DNA from: SIG565 sp045613385
GTDB lineage: Bacteria; Bacillota; Clostridia; Oscillospirales; Acutalibacteraceae
Length of the DNA: 64,000 nucleotides
Assembly: GCA_045613385.1 (NCBI GenBank)
Contig: JAZLAW010000001.1
Location: forward strand, 62,001 to 126,000
Direction: 5' to 3'
Made by a program: the position numbers and the translations under genes. Below are positions 8,087-16,699 of this stretch, one piece after another (the stretch's first letter is position 1; each line of letters begins with the position of its first letter). Below the pieces are notes generated by a model that was given only the letters and a program-made list of their open reading frames with translations, had not been told where the DNA came from and did no database searches.

Positions 8087-9982
8087 GTGCAATATAAAAT
8101 CAATAACGGAAGTTTTTCGTACGGCGGAAATTTAGTTTTAGATAAAATTAATTTTGAAATTAGAGATAGAGAAAAAATAGCTATTGTCGGCAGAAATGGT
8201 TGCGGTAAAACCACCTTGCTAAAAATAATTTCCGGCGAATTAGAACTTGACCGTGATGATGCTACAGATAGTTCAATAATTAAAGCAGGTATAAAAACTA
8301 TCGGCACACTCTCGCAAATTGTTTTTGAAGATAATAACTGTACACTTATTGAAGAAATACGGAAAGTATACCGCGAAATAATAGATTTGAAGCTTCGCAT
8401 TGAGTTTTTATCGCACGAACTCGAAAATGACCATAGTGACCAAAAAATAAAAGAATTCTCAGCGTTACAAGAAGATTTTAACACACGCGGCGGTTATTAT
8501 TTTGAAAAAGAATATGAAACCGTTATAAAAAAATTCGGTTTCAACGAAAACGACAAAAATAAGCCCTTGTCTGATTTTTCAGGCGGACAGCGGACAAAAA
8601 TTGCGTTTATTAAATTGTTGCTTAGTAAACCAGATATACTTTTACTCGATGAACCAACAAACCATCTTGATATTGAATCGGTTGAATGGCTGGAAGATTT
8701 TATAAGAAATTATGAGAAAAGTGTTGTTATCGTTTCACACGACCGTATGTTTTTGGATAATACTGTTGGTACTGTATATGAAATTGAATATAACAAAATT
8801 AGGCGCTATGATGGAAATTATACTGAATTTGCAAAGCAGAAAAAAGTCTTAAAAGATAGTTTACTCAAGCAACACAATGAACAAATTAAAGAAATAGAAA
8901 GATTGGAAAATTTGGTAGAACGTTTTAGATATAAAGCCACCAAAGCCAAAATGGCACAGTCAAAACTTAAAGCAATCGAGAGAATAGAGCTTATTGAAGC
9001 TCCGGAAAAAGATGACACAAACACATTTTTTACCGATTTTACACCTAAAATTAAAAGTTTCAAAGATGTGCTTTCCTGCCGTAATCTCGCAATAGGATAT
9101 GAACAGATACTTGCAACTATTAATCTTGACGTACAGCGATACGACAGAATAGGGATTATTGGTAATAACGGAACTGGAAAATCAACTCTGTTAAAAACTA
9201 TAATCGGTAAGACAGAAAAAATAAGTGGTGAATTAAATTTTGGTCAAAATGTTGAATGCGGATATTTTGATCAACAAATAGCCGCCAATGTTTCAAATAA
9301 AACGATTATTGAAGATTTTTGGGATGAGTTCCCCGCCCTTTCGCAAACCGAAGTCAGAAACGCACTCGGCGCATTCAGGTTTAGCGGAGAAGATGTTTTT
9401 AAGAAAATCAGTTCTTTATCGGGTGGAGAAAAGGTACGTCTAAATCTATGTAAAATTTTTAAAAAAAGACCTAATTTTTTAATCCTTGATGAACCAACAA
9501 ATCATATGGATATTGTCGGTAAAGAAGCGCTTGAAGATATTTTAGAAAAATTTGAGGGTACTGTTTTATTTGTTTCACACGACCGATACTTCGTACAGAA
9601 AATTGCCACTTCACTTTTGATTTTTAATGGTAACAGCGCTAAATTCTTTCCATACGGTTATGATGAATTTATCGCAAAAAATAAAAGTAATGTTGCAGAA
9701 ATTCCGGTTAATACAATTAAAACTCCTAAGCAGAAAAAAGCCTATACGACCCCCGGAAAAGAAAAGGCAAAAATCGAACGCCAAATTAAAACTACAGAGC
9801 AGAAAATTAAAGACAGTGAAGAAAAATTATTAGTTTTAAATAATGATATTAACAATCCGAATAATATTTCCAATTATAAAAAATTGGAAGAACTGTCAAA
9901 CGAGATTGAAAAAGAAGAAAACATCCAGCTCGAACTATTAGAACAGTTAGAAGAACTTTATAAAAGAGCCGACGGTTTTTAA
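8087..9982 (+). CDS. ABC-F family ATPase (YdiF/Uup-like)
   Basis: A protein of 631 residues with two ABC domains and no membrane segments. The first has Walker A GRNGCGKTT and signature FSGGQ; the second has GNNGTGKST and LSGGE. Both are followed by DEPTNH Walker B motifs, and a charged linker lies between them. A C-terminal coiled coil (~560-631) is like that of the YdiF/YfmR branch. ABC-F proteins act on the ribosomal E site; some confer antibiotic protection, but nothing here marks this as a resistance type. I chose GTG at 8087 because GAGGTGA lies 4 nt upstream and the promoter excludes the longer reading from 8033. Confidence 0.92.
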   Translation: MQYKINNGSFSYGGNLVLDKINFEIRDREKIAIVGRNGCGKTTLLKIISGELELDRDDATDSSIIKAGIKTIGTLSQIVFEDNNCTLIEEIRKVYREIIDLKLRIEFLSHELENDHSDQKIKEFSALQEDFNTRGGYYFEKEYETVIKKFGFNENDKNKPLSDFSGGQRTKIAFIKLLLSKPDILLLDEPTNHLDIESVEWLEDFIRNYEKSVVIVSHDRMFLDNTVGTVYEIEYNKIRRYDGNYTEFAKQKKVLKDSLLKQHNEQIKEIERLENLVERFRYKATKAKMAQSKLKAIERIELIEAPEKDDTNTFFTDFTPKIKSFKDVLSCRNLAIGYEQILATINLDVQRYDRIGIIGNNGTGKSTLLKTIIGKTEKISGELNFGQNVECGYFDQQIAANVSNKTIIEDFWDEFPALSQTEVRNALGAFRFSGEDVFKKISSLSGGEKVRLNLCKIFKKRPNFLILDEPTNHMDIVGKEALEDILEKFEGTVLFVSHDRYFVQKIATSLLIFNGNSAKFFPYGYDEFIAKNKSNVAEIPVNTIKTPKQKKAYTTPGKEKAKIERQIKTTEQKIKDSEEKLLVLNNDINNPNNISNYKKLEELSNEIEKEENIQLELLEQLEELYKRADGF

Positions 9983-9994
9983 ACCGTCGTCTCT
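9965..9994 (+). terminator. terminator overlapping the ABC-F stop, convergent with glgB
   Basis: Arms GACGGTTT (9971-9978) and AAACCGTC (9981-9988) extend outward through AGAG/CTCT, with T5 following. The ABC-F stop codon TAA (9980-9982) lies in the loop. It could also serve glgB, which ends at 10000 on the other strand. Confidence 0.8.
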
Positions 9995-9999
9995 TTTTG

Positions 10000-11997
10000 C
10001 TATTTTCTTTTAAAAACTATTGCACTGCGACAAGGTAAATATGCATTAAAACCAACTTTTTTGAAATTTGTTTTTTCTGCGTTATAAACATACTCCTTAT
10101 CAATGCGTGAGTGACCGCCAAATTGACCATCATCTGTGGATAAAACCACTTGATATTCTCCTTTTTTGGAAACCGGCAGAAAATACCCATCGAATGATTT
10201 AGCCGGGTGGAAATTAAAAGCAAAAACATAATCTCCCTTTGTGAACACAATAACCTTATCATCCTGATGCAACCACTGATTTACGGCTTTTTGCAACATA
10301 AGTTTATCTTCTTTAAGCAATTTTACCATTGCCTTATCAAAATCCCCAAGTTCGCGATATCTAAGATTTGGATTGTCGCAAAGACTCCATTGGCGGCGGC
10401 AATAATGATAACTCCATCCGTTACCTTCGCGCGGGAAATCAATCCATTCAGGATGTCCGAATTCGTTACCCATAAAATTCAAATACCCTTCGCCTGAAAG
10501 TGATGCAGTAATAAGTCGAATCATTTTATGAAGCGCAATTCCACGGTCGATAATTAAACTCGGGTCAAACTTATTCATATGCTCATACATCTCAGCATCA
10601 CAAAGTCTGAACATAATTGTTTTATCTCCCACAAGTGCCTGGTCGTGCGATTCACAGTAACCGACAGTTTTTTCTTTGGGTCTTCTGGAAGTAAGTTCAT
10701 ACCACAGTTTGCCCATATCCCAATTATCGTCACTCTGTTCTTTAATCATTTTAATCCATAGGTCCGGTGTTCCCATAGAAAGTCGATAATCAAAACCGAT
10801 TCCGCCTTGGTTAATCGGAAGACACATACCGGGCATCCCTGACATATCTTCTGCTATAGTGATAGCATTTTTATTAAGTGAATGAATAAGTTGATTTGCC
10901 AGTTGTAAATAGGTTACGGCTTCGGTGTCGGTATTCATTGAAAAATACATATCATAATTCATGAATGCGCTACCAAGCCCATGGTCGTGATACAGCATAG
11001 ATGTTACTCCATCAAAACGAAAACCATCAAAATGGAAAACATCCATCCAATATTTAAGATTTGACAATAAAAATCTTAAAACCCCATTTTTGCCATAATC
11101 AAACAGTTTAGTTCCCCAGGCATTATGATTACCCCGTTCTCCATCGTGAAAGAACTGATAAACGGTTCCATCAAATTCATTCAAGCCTTCATTTGTATTA
11201 TTGACAGCATGTGAATGAACTACATCAAGAAGAACGGTAATTCCCATATTGTGTGCGGTATTAATTAGTCTCTTCAAATCTCCGCTTGTTCCGTATCTTG
11301 ACGATGCAGCAAAAAAATTTGATACTTGATAACCAAACGAACCGTAATACGGGTGTTCCATAATTGCCATAATTTGAATAGTATTATATCCTGCTTCTTT
11401 TATCCTTGGCAAGATATTATCAGTAAATTCGTTATAAGAACTTACTTTACCTTCTTCACCGGACATACCGATATGACATTCATAAATAAAAAGCGGTTTT
11501 TCTGCTTTAAATTCGGCATCAGTCCATTCAAAATTATCGTCCGTTTCTTCGATTTCCGCACACCATAAATACGTAACAGGGTCTTGCACCACTCTCGTAG
11601 CATAGGTTGGGATTCTGCGCAATTTCCTATCTGAATTAATAATAACAGCTTGTACTTTTTGCCCCGGTTTCAAAGCATCATATCCGGAAAGTTCAATCTC
11701 GAAAATGCCATCTTTTAATCGATTCATTTCGTGACTTTCTGTATTCCAACCGTTAAAATCACCCGTCAGAAACATTTTATCGGCGGCTGGAGCCCACTCT
11801 CTGTATACCCAACCGGATTTTGTTCTATGAAAGCCAAAATATTTATAGCTATCAGCAAATTTTTTTAGAGATCTTGCGTTAAGCGTAATTTCATTATACT
11901 TTTTAGTATATAAATCCATCCGTAAAGCTAAATCATCTTTGAAGGGTTTTAAATACGGGTCAATCTCTAAAATCTTTAAATTCTCTTCTTTTTTCAT
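10000..11997 (-). CDS. glgB: 1,4-alpha-glucan branching enzyme, eukaryote-like GH13_8 type
   Basis: A protein of 665 residues with an N-terminal CBM48-like domain (~50-150), GH13 barrel and C-terminal beta domain. Catalytic residues fit D329 (DGFRFDGVTSMLYHDHG), E383 (ITIAEDMSG) and D452 (YCESHDQAL). The text DPYLKPF near the start and GFRFDGVTSMLYHDHG matches plant and animal starch/glycogen branching enzymes (subfamily GH13_8) better than the usual bacterial GlgB (GH13_9). It forms alpha-1,6 branches in glycogen. No other glycogen gene is adjacent. The ATG at 11997 follows AAGGAAGG. Its own TTGTTA-17-TATAAT promoter lies upstream. Confidence 0.93.
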   Translation of the reverse strand: MKKEENLKILEIDPYLKPFKDDLALRMDLYTKKYNEITLNARSLKKFADSYKYFGFHRTKSGWVYREWAPAADKMFLTGDFNGWNTESHEMNRLKDGIFEIELSGYDALKPGQKVQAVIINSDRKLRRIPTYATRVVQDPVTYLWCAEIEETDDNFEWTDAEFKAEKPLFIYECHIGMSGEEGKVSSYNEFTDNILPRIKEAGYNTIQIMAIMEHPYYGSFGYQVSNFFAASSRYGTSGDLKRLINTAHNMGITVLLDVVHSHAVNNTNEGLNEFDGTVYQFFHDGERGNHNAWGTKLFDYGKNGVLRFLLSNLKYWMDVFHFDGFRFDGVTSMLYHDHGLGSAFMNYDMYFSMNTDTEAVTYLQLANQLIHSLNKNAITIAEDMSGMPGMCLPINQGGIGFDYRLSMGTPDLWIKMIKEQSDDNWDMGKLWYELTSRRPKEKTVGYCESHDQALVGDKTIMFRLCDAEMYEHMNKFDPSLIIDRGIALHKMIRLITASLSGEGYLNFMGNEFGHPEWIDFPREGNGWSYHYCRRQWSLCDNPNLRYRELGDFDKAMVKLLKEDKLMLQKAVNQWLHQDDKVIVFTKGDYVFAFNFHPAKSFDGYFLPVSKKGEYQVVLSTDDGQFGGHSRIDKEYVYNAEKTNFKKVGFNAYLPCRSAIVFKRK

Positions 11998-12021
11998 AGC
12001 TACACCCTTCCTTTCCCATTT

Positions 12022-12050
12022 ATTATAACACGAATAAGTATTTCTAACAA
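12022..12050 (-). promoter_or_regulatory. sigma-A promoter of glgB
   Basis: Minus strand: TTGTTA (12045-12050), 17-bp spacer, perfect TATAAT (12022-12027). Confidence 0.75.
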
Positions 12051-12074
12051 CAAAAATAATTTGACAAAAATTTT

Positions 12075-12103
12075 AGTGCCGTTGTTAATAAAACAACGGC
12101 ACT
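12075..12103 (-). terminator. terminator after the GH2 gene
   Basis: Perfect 12-bp arms AGTGCCGTTGTT (12075-12086) and AACAACGGCACT (12092-12103). The T run on the minus strand starts four bases after the stem, so strength is uncertain. Confidence 0.65.
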
Positions 12104-12106
12104 AAC

Positions 12107-14923
12107 CTATAGGTTTTTTATGATATTTATTAATAACTGAGCGGCTGCTGGGTCATAACGCAAAGCAAAGAATTCATTATCTTTATTAGACAATCTCCCA
12201 TCAAACATCATCTGAGAAACTAATAATTTTCCTTTTGTACCTTTAAAATCGACTAATACGGTTGGTGTTCTTAACAGGTTTTTCCCCGCTTTGTGCAAAT
12301 CCGTATATTCAATTCTACCATTACTGCTCGGTAATGAATTATATGTTTCGAACAGATTGGTTATTTTAATTTCATTTTCAGGATTTATAACCCCTTCAAG
12401 TGATGGTGCATCAGCAACGAACACCCTTACTTTTTCTCTGAGCTTTCGTTCGGTTTTGTTGTCGGGAGCATCCCCAATACTGAATTCATAATAACCTTCA
12501 AGGTCATAAGCAAAATAGCCGCCTCGTTTGATATTATCAATATCTGCTCCCTTAGAAAGCCATATTTTTTCGAAACTTTCCTTATCATTACCAAATACAG
12601 ACATATCAACTGCAGGAACGATGATGCCACCTTTAAGACCGTTCCAGAGCCACATTGATTTCTTATTTAGGTTTTCTGAAAGGAACTTGCTTTTGTCGGT
12701 TGGATGCACACAACTCTCACTCTCGCCGCATCCTTTAAAACTGACTTCAATATCAAAAGCAATATTTGTTGTTTCAAATTCTGATGGATTCAAAGGTCTT
12801 ATACCACTCATTAAATTTTCGTTATGTACCTTTTCATATCCCTCACCAAGCACTTTCGGCCCAACCCCTAAAAGTGCTACCGATATACCATTATCCAGAA
12901 GTTCTTCAAAGAGCGTTTTGTAAGTTGTGTCATCCTTCAACAGATTATAAGTTTTTTCAAGACCTACAAAAACATCGGCTTTATCCAAATTGGTAGTAAA
13001 CTTTATATTATTATTAGATAAAAATTCTTTAAATTCATTTTCACACTCGAGCAAACCTACCGTTTTTTGCATATTTGATGTTTTTACATCAGTTACAATA
13101 ATATCCCACTTGGATAATGCATTATCAATTTTTGCAAAAACTTTGTATTCTCCGGGTGTTTCGGGTATTTGATAAGTGATCCATTCTGTTGAAACAGAGA
13201 ACGGCGGTAATAGTTTTGTGAATTCACGATTTTTGCTTTTACCATAAATACCGTAAACACAGGTAATCTGTTTTTCTTCGGCAGTATCGTTAAACAAATA
13301 TAATTCTACCTGTTTTTCTTGATTTGGAACATAGTTTCTGTCCCACAAATTTATACTAACACTAATTGGCAGATAAGCCGCTTTTAATTCATCAAAAACA
13401 GGTTTGAATTTACCATCTTTCAAATTTCCCTCATAATATGTATTGCCATCATTTGGAGCTGACACCATACAAAACGGTGAAAATCCCGCAACACCAAGCC
13501 TCCTCCAATATTCCGCAATTTTACTTTGCGAAACATTCTGAAGCCAGATTCTGTCAGATACCGTATTATTATGACCTAGAAATCTTTTAAAAGCTGAAAC
13601 GGTTTCAAAGTAACCTCCTGGATTGTAATTATAATCAAGATAATTACCACCAAATTCATCAGCAATAACTGTCATACCGAAAACATCTTTATTATCATAA
13701 TAAATACCTACATTTTCAAAAAGGCTCCACCAATACTTATGTATGTGCATAACATCTCTGTGAGAGAGAATAATTGGTGCATAGCTTTTAACAATTTCAT
13801 TTATAGTATCTCTGGCATCGGTAAGTTTTTCACACTCAGGCACCTCGTTCCAGGGATGAACAACCGCAATACTAACATGTTTTAAAGAAAAATCCAGCCA
13901 GTTTGTCCACTGTTCTTTAAGACTCTCAGCAGACGCGTCGATTCCGTGGAAGAAACTCCATTCAGACTGCACCAACATACCGTACTCATCACATAAATCT
14001 AAAAATTTTTCAGGCGGTGGTCCTAAATGGAATCTTATGGTATTTCCCCCGTTATTCTTAAATGGCAACAGGAAATTATTAAGAAACCACTTTTCATCGT
14101 ATGATATTTCTTTTGCCTGTTCATCACACTGCCACCTATGCCAACACATAGTGGCCATTTTAAGAGTGATTGGATTACCGTTAAGAGCAAAGCCTAATCC
14201 ATCTTGAATTAAATTTTTAAGACCAATTTTTTGTATATATCTTGCACCACAAACTTCTGTATGCAAAGTGTACAACTTTGGATTTTCAGGACTCCAAAGC
14301 TCACATTTCCCATTCAAATTAATTTGACAGATGTCATTATCTAAAATATCTGAAAAAGCAGTTGCAACAATTCTATCGCCATCACAAAGAATAAATTTTA
14401 TTTTTTTATTGGTCTTGGCAAAAGCGGTAGTTTTATATCTGATTTCAAGAATATCAGAATCATTATAAGTCGGTATTACTGTATCAATTCTGACTTCGTT
14501 ATGTAAATCAAGATATATATCATTCCATATATGTGATGAATTATCAGAACGCCATAAATCCGCCTTTGGCAATTTTGATGCGTCGGTGTAGGGTATGTCA
14601 TTAATCGAAGAAATTTGGATTTCTAATGTAATTGTATTATTAGGTTTGATGTGCGGCGAATCAAGAAAATGTCTCGTAATTGTGAGACCGCCTGTAGCAC
14701 TAGATACCAAATAACCATTTATATATACTTTGGGGCAATATTTTGCACCAAACAACAAGAGTGTCGCTTTGGTATAATCGCCATCCGGTAATAAAATTTC
14801 TTTTTTATACCACACGCTACTCTCTGTAGCTTTAGTAGCATCACAAATCAATCCGGGAACCTGTTGTACCGAATTATATGTACGATTTATACCTATTTCC
14901 CATTCTCCGTTAAGAGAAATCAT
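12107..14923 (-). CDS. glycoside hydrolase family 2 protein
   Basis: A protein of 938 residues without a signal peptide. It starts with a GH2 sugar-binding jelly-roll domain (LNGEWEIG... VYINGYLV), then an immunoglobulin-like domain (~150-235) and a TIM barrel (~240-530). The acid/base is E360 in HPWNEVPE and the likely nucleophile E423 in IADEFGG. An extra C-terminal ~400 residues contain at least one Ig-like fold and a glutamine-amidotransferase-like stretch. Such enzymes remove beta-galactosyl, glucuronosyl or mannosyl residues; the substrate cannot be told. It is cytoplasmic, so it probably acts on imported oligosaccharides. Upstream is the tRNA pair; no transporter is adjacent. Confidence 0.85.
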   Translation of the reverse strand: MISLNGEWEIGINRTYNSVQQVPGLICDATKATESSVWYKKEILLPDGDYTKATLLLFGAKYCPKVYINGYLVSSATGGLTITRHFLDSPHIKPNNTITLEIQISSINDIPYTDASKLPKADLWRSDNSSHIWNDIYLDLHNEVRIDTVIPTYNDSDILEIRYKTTAFAKTNKKIKFILCDGDRIVATAFSDILDNDICQINLNGKCELWSPENPKLYTLHTEVCGARYIQKIGLKNLIQDGLGFALNGNPITLKMATMCWHRWQCDEQAKEISYDEKWFLNNFLLPFKNNGGNTIRFHLGPPPEKFLDLCDEYGMLVQSEWSFFHGIDASAESLKEQWTNWLDFSLKHVSIAVVHPWNEVPECEKLTDARDTINEIVKSYAPIILSHRDVMHIHKYWWSLFENVGIYYDNKDVFGMTVIADEFGGNYLDYNYNPGGYFETVSAFKRFLGHNNTVSDRIWLQNVSQSKIAEYWRRLGVAGFSPFCMVSAPNDGNTYYEGNLKDGKFKPVFDELKAAYLPISVSINLWDRNYVPNQEKQVELYLFNDTAEEKQITCVYGIYGKSKNREFTKLLPPFSVSTEWITYQIPETPGEYKVFAKIDNALSKWDIIVTDVKTSNMQKTVGLLECENEFKEFLSNNNIKFTTNLDKADVFVGLEKTYNLLKDDTTYKTLFEELLDNGISVALLGVGPKVLGEGYEKVHNENLMSGIRPLNPSEFETTNIAFDIEVSFKGCGESESCVHPTDKSKFLSENLNKKSMWLWNGLKGGIIVPAVDMSVFGNDKESFEKIWLSKGADIDNIKRGGYFAYDLEGYYEFSIGDAPDNKTERKLREKVRVFVADAPSLEGVINPENEIKITNLFETYNSLPSSNGRIEYTDLHKAGKNLLRTPTVLVDFKGTKGKLLVSQMMFDGRLSNKDNEFFALRYDPAAAQLLINIIKNL

Positions 14924-14974
14924 TTTTTCACCTTTTCATTATAAAAAATCCGCCAACAAAAGTAGGCGGAATAT

Positions 14975-15050
14975 TGGCAGGGGCAGAAGGACTTGAACCC
15001 TCGGCACGCGGTTTTGGAGACCGCTGCTCTACCAACTGAGCTATACCCCT
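14975..15050 (-). tRNA. tRNA-Trp (CCA anticodon)
   Basis: A 76-nt cloverleaf including an encoded 3' CCA. The acceptor AGGGGTA pairs with TGCCCCT, D arm AGCTC...GAGC, anticodon loop CTCCAAA giving CCA, and T arm GAGGG-TTCAAGT-CCTTC. It lies downstream of tRNA-Met on the same strand. Confidence 0.95.
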
Positions 15051-15077
15051 ATTTATTAAATTATATTTATAAAATGA

Positions 15078-15102
15078 TATGCTAACACTGGTGGACCAGC
15101 AG
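15078..15102. repeat. 25-bp direct repeat, copy 1 (between the two tRNAs)
   Basis: Identical over 25 bases to 15236-15260. It contains the last 14 bases of the tRNA-Met gene including CCA, plus 11 bases of its 3' flank. It looks like a partial duplicate of the tRNA 3' end. Confidence 0.9.
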
Positions 15103-15111
15103 TTTCGTCTT

Positions 15112-15138
15112 GAAAAAGGTTCCTGTGGAACGTTTTTC
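15112..15138. repeat. hairpin between tRNA-Met and tRNA-Trp
   Basis: Twelve-base arms (GAAAAAGGTTCC and GGAACGTTTTTC) with one mismatch and a TGT loop. Either strand gives a GC stem flanked by A/T runs, so it could terminate tRNA-Met transcription or be a small repetitive element. Confidence 0.6.
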
Positions 15139-15235
15139 ACACGAATGTCCCTGCCGCAGAAAACGAGCTTTGCGAAGTTTGATGCATAACACTATGCCAA
15201 TCGCAAATATACACTGATTTCTGTATCAAGTGTTT

Positions 15236-15260
15236 TATGCTAACACTGGTGGACCAGCAG
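15236..15260. repeat. 25-bp direct repeat, copy 2 (3' end of tRNA-Met)
   Basis: This copy is the true 3' end of tRNA-Met (15247-15260) plus its flank. The two copies start 158 bp apart. Confidence 0.9.
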
Positions 15261-15323
15261 GGACTCGAACCCCGGACCAACCGGTTATGAGCCGGTTGCT
15301 CTAACCAACTGAGCTACTGGTCC
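15247..15323 (-). tRNA. tRNA-Met (CAT anticodon), elongator type or Ile2
   Basis: A 77-nt cloverleaf with encoded CCA. The acceptor GGACCAG pairs with CTGGTCC, the anticodon loop is CTCATAA (CAT), and the T loop is TTCGAGT. CAT can be elongator Met or lysidine-modified Ile2; the sequence alone does not settle it. It is not the initiator, whose acceptor starts with a C1-A72 mismatch. Confidence 0.9.
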
Positions 15324-15338
15324 GTGTCAGCAAGAATT

Positions 15339-15366
15339 ATTATACCATATTTTTTTATCTTGTCAA
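15339..15366 (-). promoter_or_regulatory. sigma-A promoter of the tRNA pair
   Basis: Minus strand: TTGACA (15361-15366), 16-bp spacer, TATAAT (15339-15344), 15 nt before tRNA-Met. Confidence 0.8.
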
Positions 15367-15398
15367 TACAATATTTTGTTTTTTTATTAATAAATTAG

Positions 15399-15427
15399 TT
15401 GCAGTAAGTGCATAAATATGGTATTAT
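15399..15427 (+). promoter_or_regulatory. sigma-A promoter of murI-ywiB-argS
   Basis: TTGCAG (15399-15404), 17-bp spacer, TATTAT (15422-15427). Confidence 0.65.
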
Positions 15428-15464
15428 AAAGTGTATTTATGTGTTTTGAAAGGAGATTTTGAAA

Positions 15465-16283
15465 ATGTCCGATATGCGCCCGATTGGTATATTTGATTCA
15501 GGACTTGGCGGTTTAACCGTTATGCGAGAAATTTCAAAAAAACTTCCAAAAGAAAACATAGTATATTTTGGTGACACAGGACGTGTTCCGTATGGTACGC
15601 GTAGCAGTGAAACAATTAAAAAATATGCAATACAGGATGAGAAATTTTTATTGCAGAATAATGTCAAAATTATTATAGCAGCCTGCGGCACAGTGAGTGC
15701 TGTAGCAGCTGATACGGGCAGTTCACTCCCAGTACCTTTCTTCGAAGTTATCTCTTATGCTGTTAATGCTGCAGCACGTGCGACTAAAAACGGTAAAATC
15801 GGTGTAATAGGTACACCGGCTACAATTAGCAGTTCTGAACACAAGCGACAACTTTTATGTATTAACCCTGAACTTGAAATAACCGAAGTGAGTTGCGCTT
15901 TGTTTGTTCCTTTTGTAGAAGAAGGTTGGGTTGATATTAATAACCCTGCGATATATGAAACTGCTAAGATTTATCTTGAACCGCTGAAAAAAGCAAATGT
16001 CGATACCATAATTCTGGGTTGCACCCACTACCCCATTTTATCCGATATTTTTACCAGAATTATGGGTGAACATATAACACTTATTAATATGGGTACAGCT
16101 ACTGCAGACGCGGTAAAAGATTATCTAACATATAATAATCTTTTGAAGAAAGATAATAATAAAGGTATTAATAAGTTTTTCGTCAGCGATATGACAGATT
16201 CCTTTGAAAAAACCGCTCAAATTCTCTTGGGGGAAAAAATTGACTGCAACAATGCAGAACAGGTGGACATAGAAAAAATATGA
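15465..16283 (+). CDS. murI: glutamate racemase
   Basis: A protein of 272 residues with the racemase start IGIFDSGLGGLTV and two catalytic cysteines, C74 (IIAACGTVSA) and C186 (ILGCTHYPI). It makes D-glutamate for peptidoglycan. The first motif reads CGT where the usual family text is CNT, but the cysteine is kept. I chose ATG at 15465 since AGGAG at 15451-15455 is 9 nt upstream; the TTG six bases earlier is too close. It is first in an operon with ywiB-like and argS, overlapping the former by 4 nt. Confidence 0.95.
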   Translation: MSDMRPIGIFDSGLGGLTVMREISKKLPKENIVYFGDTGRVPYGTRSSETIKKYAIQDEKFLLQNNVKIIIAACGTVSAVAADTGSSLPVPFFEVISYAVNAAARATKNGKIGVIGTPATISSSEHKRQLLCINPELEITEVSCALFVPFVEEGWVDINNPAIYETAKIYLEPLKKANVDTIILGCTHYPILSDIFTRIMGEHITLINMGTATADAVKDYLTYNNLLKKDNNKGINKFFVSDMTDSFEKTAQILLGEKIDCNNAEQVDIEKI

Positions 16284-16696
16284 AAGACGTTTTAATTAAT
16301 ATTAAGGGTTCGCAAAGCAATGACACAGACAGTGATGTTATTGAATTCACCACTTTAGGAAAATTGGCCGAACGCGACGGTAAATACATGTTAGTATACG
16401 AAGAAAATAAAACAGTTGAAGGCTCAACTGTTAAAACAACCCTTAAGGCCGACAACAACAGAATTACTCTCAACCGTAGCGGAGCTATTGAAAGCCGTTT
16501 GATTATTGAAAATGGTAGACGAAATAAATGTTTTTACTCAATTCCGCAAGGTGAAATTGTATTAGGCATTTTTGGTGAATATATTAAAAACAATTTAAAT
16601 GATAAAGGCGGGAAACTTGAAATGGGTTATACCGTCGACATAGACAATGGTTTGATAAGTAAAAATATTATCGAAATATCAGTAAAAGAGGTTTAA
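16280..16696 (+). CDS. DUF1934 (YwiB-like) beta-barrel protein
   Basis: A protein of 138 residues, largely beta-strand, with the DUF1934 pattern (VLINIKGSQ... YMLVYEE... RNKCFYSIPQGEIVLGIF... GKLEMGYTVDIDNG). In Bacillus the homologue ywiB lies directly before argS, as here. The family has a calycin-like fold and no settled function. Its ATG overlaps the murI stop (ATGA), implying coupled translation. Confidence 0.85.
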   Translation: MKDVLINIKGSQSNDTDSDVIEFTTLGKLAERDGKYMLVYEENKTVEGSTVKTTLKADNNRITLNRSGAIESRLIIENGRRNKCFYSIPQGEIVLGIFGEYIKNNLNDKGGKLEMGYTVDIDNGLISKNIIEISVKEV

Positions 16697-16699
16697 AAA

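Noticed and set aside
7999..8484. 161-codon minus-strand frame opposite the ABC-F start
   Set aside because: It covers the Walker A region of the ABC-F gene in antisense and resembles no protein.
14928..15140. Reading frame of 70 codons on the minus strand
   Set aside because: It runs straight through tRNA-Trp and the intergenic hairpin, so it is a chance frame.
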